DNA of 53,953 nt, from positions 1 to 53,953 of the IMG/VR virus record IMGVR_UViG_3300027741_002957; one strand, written 5' to 3'. A program made the position numbers and the translations under genes. Of this stretch, positions 48,617 to 53,953 are shown one piece after another. The notes beneath the pieces were generated by a model. That model did not search any database, had not been told where the DNA came from, and saw nothing but the letters and a program-made list of their open reading frames with translations. The stretch's first letter is position 1, and each line of letters opens with the position of its first letter. Origin of the DNA: a virus.

Positions 48617-49723
48617 ATGAGTGATCATATACTAGATGAGATCAAACGTTACAAGAACTTGCTTGAAAGTTCTGTTAATATGGATCCAACCAATGCCTTG
48701 AGCGACAGGGAACTCGTTCGTTTCCAACAAATGCCTGCGGCCAAACAAAAGATAGCCAGTCCTCAACAGCAGGCAATGCTAGATCGTGAAATGAACAGCC
48801 GTCTTAACATGGATGAAAAACTCAGCAGCAACGATCGCAGAAGAATGTTGACACGAGTTATGAAAAGGTTGGAAAAGTTATCTGGTTTGAAGCAGGATGG
48901 TCAAGACTTAACGGAAAAAATGGCCAACTTCATCATAAATTGTATTACACGAGGAATGTCATTTGAAGACGCCTTGCATTTGAGCAACAAGCGAATAGCA
49001 GAGACCAACAGACACGCTGCTGATGACAAGGGCCCTGTTGCAGCTCATCAGAACTCAACAAAAACCTGCGACGTTTGCCAGGGCACTGGACAGGACGACT
49101 ATCACAAGGATCATCCCTGCGGGGCCTGTGGCGGTACTGGCAAGGAAAGTTACATGCATGAGGAAATGACCAAAGAAGGCAATGCATTTCTAAATGCTCG
49201 GCGCAATGCTGCAATGAAAGGTCTTGATTCTTTCGAGTTTGATGGCAAAACACATACAATTACCGGAGATGAAGACCTAGGAGAAGGTGCCTATACTAAT
49301 CAGTTTGAAGATCCAAAGCCCGCTGCTGATCACAATGATCGCAACTGGAAAGACTGGGGTACCACCAAGCAAGACTATACAGATGCTGAGACCAAGACCT
49401 GGGATAGTTACATGCAGAATGAAGATCAAAACTCAACAAAAACCTGCGACGTTTGCCAGGGCACTGGACAGGACGACTATCACAAGGATCATCCCTGCGG
49501 GGCCTGTGGCGGTACTGGCAAGGAAAGTGACATGCAGAATGAAGATCAAAACTCAACAAAAAAGTGTGACGTTTGCCAGGGCACTGGACAGGACGACTAT
49601 CACAAGGATCATCCCTGCGGGGCCTGTGGCGGTACTGGCAAGGAAAGTGACACAGCAGCAGTTGATCTTCATGAAACAAAAGTGTTTGTTAATCGCCTCC
49701 GTAAATTGTCAGGCTTAAAATGA
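48617..49723 (+). CDS. Protein with three DnaJ-type zinc-finger repeats (368 residues)
   Basis: ATG 48617 is chosen for CGAGGA and because the frame's first ATG at 48584 lies on the late promoter. Residues 1-140 are helical and charged. Three copies of a Cys-rich module follow (CDVCQGTGQDDYHKDHPCGA, then CGGTG). Each has two C-x-x-C-x-G-x-G half-sites, as in the DnaJ zinc-finger domain. No J-domain (HPD) is present. The first and second copies are 280 bases apart; the second and third are tandem. It may bind unfolded protein or act as a zinc-stabilised virion module. Confidence 0.65.
   Translation: MSDHILDEIKRYKNLLESSVNMDPTNALSDRELVRFQQMPAAKQKIASPQQQAMLDREMNSRLNMDEKLSSNDRRRMLTRVMKRLEKLSGLKQDGQDLTEKMANFIINCITRGMSFEDALHLSNKRIAETNRHAADDKGPVAAHQNSTKTCDVCQGTGQDDYHKDHPCGACGGTGKESYMHEEMTKEGNAFLNARRNAAMKGLDSFEFDGKTHTITGDEDLGEGAYTNQFEDPKPAADHNDRNWKDWGTTKQDYTDAETKTWDSYMQNEDQNSTKTCDVCQGTGQDDYHKDHPCGACGGTGKESDMQNEDQNSTKKCDVCQGTGQDDYHKDHPCGACGGTGKESDTAAVDLHETKVFVNRLRKLSGLK
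49052..49150 (+). repeat. 99-bp coding repeat, copy 1
   Basis: Encodes one zinc-finger module. Nearly identical DNA recurs at 49430-49528 and 49550-49648. Silent positions are also conserved, so the duplication is recent or kept uniform by recombination. Confidence 0.9.
49430..49528 (+). repeat. 99-bp coding repeat, copy 2
   Basis: Identical to copy 1 as far as I can read. With its flank (ATGCAGAATGAAGATC) it forms a 120-bp tandem unit with copy 3. Confidence 0.9.
49550..49648 (+). repeat. 99-bp coding repeat, copy 3
   Basis: Differs from copy 2 only near the beginning (AAGTGTGAC in place of ACCTGCGAC). Confidence 0.9.
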
Positions 49724-51567
49724 CCAATGCGGAACGCATGAGGCAACTTATAGATGAACTAGAGTTGGAGATGGCAGGTAACAAACTGCCATCTGCTCCT
49801 GCGGTACTGCAAAATGGAAAAAAAGTTCTTACAGAAGACCAAACCACCACTATTGAAGAAAACCTCCGAGATTGGTTCAACCAGAAGTGGGTACGGTTTG
49901 GACCAGACGGCAAGATCCGCGGCGCATGTGCTCGAGGCAGTGACAAAGAAGGCAAGCCCAAGTGCCTGCCGCAGGCCAAAGCTCATGCATTGGGCAAGAA
50001 GAAGCGTGCCACCGCTGCGCGCCGCAAACGCAGAGAAGATCCACATGCAGATCGTCGAGGTGCTGCAAAGAATGTGCATACAAACGAGTCTATTGCAGAA
50101 GATTCGGCGCTGAGTGCAGCTATACGACGTGTACAACACCTGCTGAATGACCGTTTTGGTGCCAATTTGGACGTAGATGGTATATTTGGGCCTCTTACCC
50201 TGCAGTCAATCAACATGTTTATGCCTGGGGCTGATTTTGGCCCAGCGCCCCATCCAGACCGTACCACTGCGGTCCAAGGCCTGCAGACTAAACCCGTAAG
50301 AGCAGATACTTGCCCGTTCTGCGGCGGAGAAATGTATGATGTCGACACAATGTTGGAAAACAAAGATGCCTGTTATTACAAGGTAAAACGTCGTTACAAA
50401 GTATGGCCCAGTGCCTACGCCAGTGGAGCGCTGGTGCAATGCCGGAAGCGGGGTGCCAAAAATTGGGGCAAGAGCCAGACAAATGAAAATTCATCAGGAC
50501 GGTTCGACGCTATTCCATCTGCTGTTACTAAAGATGGGCAATTGACCAACGCCCACTTCAAACAGAACTCCAGAGACCATGCCAATGTGCGGATGGACCG
50601 TCAACAAGTCGACGAAAATATGGACCATTCCAAAGATACTCAAGCCGTAGCTGAATTGGCTGCAGCACTGCTGGCACGTAAACGTAGTCTTAAGCGTTTG
50701 AAAAACAACACAGAAAAACTCTATTCTGAGATAGATCAACTGATGACCACGGTAGCCAAGACCCACGGTATCAGCGGGCAAAAACTTCACGACATGTGGA
50801 TAGCCAAATACCATGAGGTGCCAGATACTTGGATACAGTTGGCAGAAATTGATCATGTAGACGAAGCATGGAGCAAAAAATACAAAAAAAGTATAAATTG
50901 CAGCAATCCCAAAGGATTTAGCCAAAAAGCCCATTGTGCTGCAAGACGCAAAAGACAACGTCATCAGCCTACCAAAAGCAAAAGTGTCAGCGAAAACCAC
51001 AACCCAGTTGACAATGAAAATTTAATCTCAGTCAACAATGCCAAAATCCTGATGCCGCAGATACTCTCAAAGGTCCAAAAGATTTATGATGATTGGGACG
51101 AATCTGATCGAGACACCTATGCTGGTGGGGGAATCTGCCACCTACTGTCAGATGCCATTTGTAACATACTCAATGATAATGATATAGACTCTACTCCAGT
51201 TAGTTGCACAATGGAACAACATGTTTATGTTGTGGCTAAATTCCAAGAAGGTATCTATGAGGTCGATATACCATATCATGTTTATGAAATAGGTGGCGGT
51301 TATTCTTGGAGCAAGATACCAGATGTAAAGTTTGAGCCCAGTGATGTGAGATTCCAAAAGTTATCAGGAGATCCAAACCAGTGGGAAAATTATATAGAAG
51401 AAAACTTTGCTGATGGTCGAGGTCCTGGTAGACCAGGTGACAGTGCTAGACATGGCATTCCACGGCACGCTACACTTGCACAATTGGATGTAATTGGCCA
51501 AGGCAAGGGCCGCAAGGCTCAACTGGCCAGATGGCAGGCAAACATGCGCAGAGGTAGGAAAAAATGA
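49720..51567 (+). CDS. Multidomain patchwork protein with peptidoglycan-binding-like domain (615 residues)
   Basis: Starts in an ATGA overlap. Four regions can be seen. Residues about 48-115: a basic Cys-containing module (WVRFGPDGKIRGACARGSDK, PKCLPQAKAHALGKK) known from many phages (DUF5872-like). About 128-165: a PG_binding_1-like repeat (LNDRFGANLDVDGIFGPLTL). About 205-255: CPFCGGEM and YYKVKRRYKVWPSAYASGAL. About 385-420: a second basic module (KKSINCSNPKGFSQKAHCAA). The C-terminus has SARHGIPRHATLAQLDVIGQ and a basic end. These modules recur in different orders in large phages. A virion role is likely but not shown. Confidence 0.65.
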   Translation: MTNAERMRQLIDELELEMAGNKLPSAPAVLQNGKKVLTEDQTTTIEENLRDWFNQKWVRFGPDGKIRGACARGSDKEGKPKCLPQAKAHALGKKKRATAARRKRREDPHADRRGAAKNVHTNESIAEDSALSAAIRRVQHLLNDRFGANLDVDGIFGPLTLQSINMFMPGADFGPAPHPDRTTAVQGLQTKPVRADTCPFCGGEMYDVDTMLENKDACYYKVKRRYKVWPSAYASGALVQCRKRGAKNWGKSQTNENSSGRFDAIPSAVTKDGQLTNAHFKQNSRDHANVRMDRQQVDENMDHSKDTQAVAELAAALLARKRSLKRLKNNTEKLYSEIDQLMTTVAKTHGISGQKLHDMWIAKYHEVPDTWIQLAEIDHVDEAWSKKYKKSINCSNPKGFSQKAHCAARRKRQRHQPTKSKSVSENHNPVDNENLISVNNAKILMPQILSKVQKIYDDWDESDRDTYAGGGICHLLSDAICNILNDNDIDSTPVSCTMEQHVYVVAKFQEGIYEVDIPYHVYEIGGGYSWSKIPDVKFEPSDVRFQKLSGDPNQWENYIEENFADGRGPGRPGDSARHGIPRHATLAQLDVIGQGKGRKAQLARWQANMRRGRKK

Positions 51568-51800
51568 CCATAAGAATACAACCGGGGACAAAATTCCCAC
51601 ACACCGTGGCTGTTGGGTCTGAGGAGTCTATCGGTCCAGGTCATACCTACAGCACATTAGCAGATTGGTGCAGTAATCTCATGGGAGACATGGACAAAAA
51701 CTGGACCATATGCTGGGATGACATTAGTGGCATGACATGGACATTCCGTAACAGGTTAGATGCCAGCCTGTTTAATTTCACCTGGTGTTCAGATAGATAG
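51564..51800 (+). CDS. Small hypothetical protein (78 residues)
   Basis: Starts in an ATGA overlap with the large gene, so probably coupled to it. The sequence is Trp- and Asp-rich (ADWCSNLMGDMDKNWTICWD, DISGMTWTFRN) and appears to be a small beta-rich protein. No known family or membrane segment. Confidence 0.55.
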   Translation: MTIRIQPGTKFPHTVAVGSEESIGPGHTYSTLADWCSNLMGDMDKNWTICWDDISGMTWTFRNRLDASLFNFTWCSDR

Positions 51801-51845
51801 TCAACAGAGGTATAACCTGCAGATGCTTTTTGGGAGATGATACGA

Positions 51846-52088
51846 ATGAAAAGACTACTTAATCACCACGAGCATAAAATAATCACAGATAATGCCAAGG
51901 CTGCATGGACTCGTTGGTACACAACTGGTGTCAAAGGCGACATGATGTTGCCTCAGGATACACTGGAGTTTTGGATGATAGTTGAGACTGAGAAATATCT
52001 ACAATCAATTCGCCAAGATCATCAAGGCCTTGATGATCTTGGCGACAATTTAAAATTTAGGTGCAATGACAGCGAAACTGGTGCCTAA
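51846..52088 (+). CDS. Small hypothetical protein with a palindrome in its 3' end (80 residues)
   Basis: ATG 51846 is chosen for GGGAG at a normal distance; ATG 51837 overlaps it. The protein is helical and charged (LNHHEHKIITDNAKAAWTRW). Its last quarter (RQDHQGLDDLGDN) is encoded by a 34-bp perfect palindrome. Function unknown. Confidence 0.5.
   Translation: MKRLLNHHEHKIITDNAKAAWTRWYTTGVKGDMMLPQDTLEFWMIVETEKYLQSIRQDHQGLDDLGDNLKFRCNDSETGA
52011..52044. terminator. 34-bp perfect palindrome, possible terminator
   Basis: CGCCAAGATCATCAAGG and its exact complement with no spacer. It overlaps the end of the 51846 gene. It could end transcription from both directions or be a protein or resolution site. 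Confidence 0.5.
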
Positions 52089-52093
52089 CATTG

Positions 52094-52255
52094 TCAGTTC
52101 ATATGGGCCAAAAACACCCATGCTGACAGCCCAACAACCAAAATCAACATGTTGGTAAAAGATTTTAAACCCCATTTCAACGTTATCCATATAAGCCAGA
52201 TAAAAACTCCCAGCAAGAAAAAATTCTGAACGGTTCTTTTGGTATTGTTGTCCAT
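52094..52255 (-). CDS. Small two-helix membrane protein (53 residues)
   Basis: ATG 52255 behind GGAGA. The product has two hydrophobic helices (NFFLLGVFIWLIWITL at about 11-26 and MLILVVGLSAWVFLA at about 36-50) separated by a short basic loop. It would lie in the inner membrane with both ends on the same side. Holin-like by size and layout but too short for a firm call. It follows a small lipoprotein gene in the same direction; a longer frame in another register over this stretch is a shadow. Confidence 0.55.
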   Translation of the reverse strand: MDNNTKRTVQNFFLLGVFIWLIWITLKWGLKSFTNMLILVVGLSAWVFLAHMN

Positions 52256-52333
52256 ATCTGTCTCCATTGTGAGAGTGGTGTTGGTTACCAGTTGATAATA
52301 ACATACATCCGCTAGATTTCAACCAAAATCATG

Positions 52334-52459
52334 TCAATGACGATGTGAATATGGAGAATGCTGATAATAAGAGTGATGGTATGAATAATTTCCATGCGGG
52401 ACTATCATGCAGCCCTGCAGAACAAGAATCACCACAAACATTAACACGAATTTGAACAT
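52334..52459 (-). CDS. Small lipoprotein (41 residues)
   Basis: ATG 52459 behind TGGAGA; the frame is open upstream. The leader MFKFVLMFVVILVLQGC ends in a lipobox (L-Q-G-C), so Cys17 would be lipidated after signal peptidase II. The mature part is only 25 residues, rich in His and Tyr (NYSYHHSYYQHSPYSHRH). Short lipoproteins in phages may be outer spanins, superinfection-exclusion or lysis-associated factors; none can be chosen here. Confidence 0.6.
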   Translation of the reverse strand: MFKFVLMFVVILVLQGCMIVPHGNYSYHHSYYQHSPYSHRH

Positions 52460-52587
52460 GTTTGATCTCCATTTGTATGGTAATTTGATGTTAACATGTT
52501 TGGTCAAAAACTGCAACCTGTTTGATCCAATCTGTTGATTATTCACACAGATCTTATGGACCAGCAGCAGGGCAGTGTAACCCTGTT

Positions 52588-53145
52588 TCAAACATAACCA
52601 GTTTCTTGTAACATATCATAAACTGCATTATATGAGTGCTTCCGCGTCTGCAGGACCAATGCCCTTCGTGCAACTGGTACATCACTGCTACTTTCTACAC
52701 TGTGTGGTTTAGTAACGTCTAACAACCAACTTTCGCCATCTGCAGCTGTAAATTCAGCTGCCGACTCTAAACAGGCTTCGTCAAAGATCGCACCATTTGT
52801 TTGATTGGCTATCTTGCTTGTTACAGGTTCTTGATCCTTTTTGAGTTGCCAAAATCGCGTGACACATCCGCTGGTTTCGACATAGCAATTAATGGTAGCC
52901 AGTATACCGCTATCGGTATGAGGTGGAATACGTGAGCGATTTATACTCATACACAGCACAGCAAAATCACTCCGATACCTCAAGGGGATGACGTTGTATA
53001 ATCCGTCAAAATCGCCTTTGGCAATATGATACTGGATACCTCGGAAAGTTCCGGTGTCGTCCGGGCGACCATATCTAGTCCAAAGAGTCTGCGTCTCAAA
53101 GTTGGAAATTGGAATGTTTTTTGATAATTTTGTGAACATGTCCAT
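52588..53145 (-). CDS. Possible 2-oxoglutarate/Fe(II)-dependent oxygenase-like protein
   Basis: A 185-residue protein with SRIPPHTDSGILATINCYVE (His-x-Asp) and VTKPHSVESS...RRALVLQT (distal His, then Arg). This order matches the oxygenase-like protein at 14966, though overall sequence differs. Start is ATG 53145 or 53139; no strong ribosome binding site is visible. A substrate cannot be inferred. It might also be a cupin-fold protein without activity. Confidence 0.5.
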   Translation of the reverse strand: MDMFTKLSKNIPISNFETQTLWTRYGRPDDTGTFRGIQYHIAKGDFDGLYNVIPLRYRSDFAVLCMSINRSRIPPHTDSGILATINCYVETSGCVTRFWQLKKDQEPVTSKIANQTNGAIFDEACLESAAEFTAADGESWLLDVTKPHSVESSSDVPVARRALVLQTRKHSYNAVYDMLQETGYV

Positions 53146-53190
53146 TTATACCATCAAACCATATCTTTGGTCAATTTCTGTAGGATTGTG

Positions 53191-53218
53191 TTGACTTAGG
53201 AAAAAGATGCATTAATAT
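53191..53218 (+). promoter_or_regulatory. Sigma70-like promoter
   Basis: TTGACT (53191-53196), 16-base spacer, TAATAT (53213-53218), 38 bases before the TTG start at 53257. Confidence 0.55.
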
Positions 53219-53256
53219 AGCAGTTGTTAGAGCTAACCACACACGGAGATCATATC

Positions 53257-53427
53257 TTGTTCTACATCTTGGTTGACACTGAATCAGAATCTGCCTGCAT
53301 GACTTTTGACAGCCTTGCTAAAGCACAAGAGGCTTGTTCATATCGCAAGAGGACAGTTGGTGGGAAGTGGAAAGTAATCCGCACGGATTCAACCAACCAA
53401 ATGGTCAAGGAGTCTATGCAGAACTAG
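53257..53427 (+). CDS. Small hypothetical protein (56 residues)
   Basis: TTG 53257 is chosen because CGGAG lies at the right distance; the frame is open to 53224. The sequence YILVDTESESACMTFDSLAK followed by GKWKVIRTDS looks like a compact beta-alpha-beta unit. Transcribed from a sigma70-like promoter and followed by a strong hairpin. Function unknown. Confidence 0.5.
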   Translation: MFYILVDTESESACMTFDSLAKAQEACSYRKRTVGGKWKVIRTDSTNQMVKESMQN

Positions 53428-53470
53428 ATCATGTGAACAAAAAAATATAAAAACACTAACAAAAAATAAA

Positions 53471-53509
53471 CAATAATTGGGTCATCTGTTTTGGTTGACC
53501 CAATTATTG
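53471..53509. terminator. Bidirectional terminator
   Basis: A 14-bp stem (CAATAATTGGGTCA with its complement), 11-base loop. T-rich on the right for plus-strand transcripts and a T-run (A-run on plus) on the left for minus-strand transcripts. It lies between the 53427 gene and the convergent cold shock gene. Confidence 0.75.
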
Positions 53510-53517
53510 TTTAATTA

Positions 53518-53808
53518 TCAACTACCGGGGTTGGTCTGAGCCAGCTCAGGATTTTTCAATGCCAGTTCGGTAATCAGTCCACGTCCGCGTGAGGTGCTGA
53601 GTGTGTACGACACTGCTTGTCCTACCACTAGTGTTTCTGCCAAACCAGCACTGCGTACGGTGTTGATATGAACAAACAGATTACGCTGCATGCCAGTGTC
53701 CGGTGTAACTAGACCAAAGCCCTTGCTGGCATCGAACCATTTTACGGTTCCTGTACCTGTGGTGATCACAGGTGTATCATTCATTGTTGGACGATTTGCA
53801 CCACTCAT
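53518..53808 (-). CDS. Cold shock protein (CspA family)
   Basis: TAGGAGG precedes the ATG. Residues about 17-85 are the cold-shock domain: GTGTVKWFDASKGFGLVTPD (RNP1-like KGFGLV), RNLFVHINTV (RNP2-like LFVHI), then AGLAETLVVGQAVSYTL. It binds single-stranded RNA or DNA and may act as an RNA chaperone. An extension of about 16 residues precedes the domain. A late-like AATAAATA motif (53855-53848) is 39 bases upstream. Confidence 0.9.
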   Translation of the reverse strand: MSGANRPTMNDTPVITTGTGTVKWFDASKGFGLVTPDTGMQRNLFVHINTVRSAGLAETLVVGQAVSYTLSTSRGRGLITELALKNPELAQTNPGS

Positions 53809-53847
53809 TGTGTTTTGCCTCCTATTAAATTGGCAGTTGTATAGGTT

Positions 53848-53855
53848 ATTTATTT
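53848..53855 (-). promoter_or_regulatory. Late promoter-like octamer AATAAATA
   Basis: AATAAATA on the minus strand, 39 bases before the cold shock gene start. Confidence 0.5.
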
Positions 53856-53904
53856 CTATGGGCTAACCTAAAGGCAAACAGACTTTGGCTGGGAAGATTA
53901 AATT

Positions 53905-53953
53905 ATGCTTTCACGCATTCATCAACATATGAGCCGCATAGTAATCCATGGGA
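53905..53953 (+). CDS. Start of a possible gene cut by the window edge
   Basis: ATG 53905 follows GGGAAG and opens a frame that runs to the window end (MLSRIHQHMSRIVIHG). Too short to judge. It would be divergent from the cold shock gene. Confidence 0.3.
   Translation, partial: MLSRIHQHMSRIVIHG

Noticed and set aside
1-53953. CRISPR arrays or insertion sequences
   Set aside because: No regularly spaced repeats with unique spacers and no transposase frame were seen; the only near-exact repeats are the coding zinc-finger units and the PATP repeat.

Overview
The window looks like part of a large T4-related (myovirus-type) phage genome. The evidence is a DnaB-type replicative helicase next to a possible primase end, a T4-type two-subunit type II topoisomerase (gp39/gp52-like), class Ia ribonucleotide reductase with glutaredoxin, fibre and tail-spike-like structural proteins, and a recurring T4-type late promoter octamer (N-ATAAATA, often exactly TATAAATA) upstream of structural genes on both strands. 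The host is not shown directly. Host-like genes (DUF3563-like, phasin-like, IbpA-type Hsp20, IF-3, bS21, ClpS/ClpX) and an apparently permuted tmRNA suggest a proteobacterium, possibly alphaproteobacterial.

Layout. 1-2560: replication (possible primase end; helicase broken by a split intein and carrying a second, contiguous mini-intein). 2557-18049: mostly late genes of unknown function, with structural or fibre proteins (6322, 13104, 15889), an A-type Fe-S carrier, a PD-(D/E)XK nuclease and a small leftward operon with a possible 2OG oxygenase. 18119-24407: nucleotide metabolism, nrdA in three pieces with a split intein and a GIY-YIG endonuclease, nrdB, a glycosyltransferase, glutaredoxin. 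24448-27968: amidase/endolysin-like protein, Sm-like protein, agmatinase, glycosyltransferase. 28001-28335: a noncoding RNA behind a consensus sigma70 promoter, read here as a circularly permuted tmRNA. 28544-33322: topoisomerase, large subunit split by another split intein. 33331-36752: Nudix, TilS, two glycosyltransferases, a HiPIP-like protein. 36788-37825: small leftward genes including Smr. 38121-41725: SleB-type hydrolase, structural protein, SpeD-like protein, membrane protein. 41716-45621: ClpX, IF-3, bS21, a PLP-fold protein, Hsp20, ClpS. 45618-53953: mixed late and early small genes, Zn-finger repeat protein, patchwork domain protein, small lipoprotein, cold shock protein.

Two themes stand out. 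First, the phage carries a translation and protein quality-control set: tmRNA, ClpX, ClpS, Hsp20, IF-3, bS21 and TilS. The tag encoded by the RNA ends in Leu-Ala-Ala, the kind of end ClpX recognises. Second, protein splicing is dense: four inteins interrupt three enzymes, and three of the four are split between separate reading frames with their own ribosome binding sites. Polyamine genes (agmatinase and a SpeD-like protein) form a smaller theme.

All calls are from reading the sequence; no database or structure search was run. Remembered family features are marked as such.
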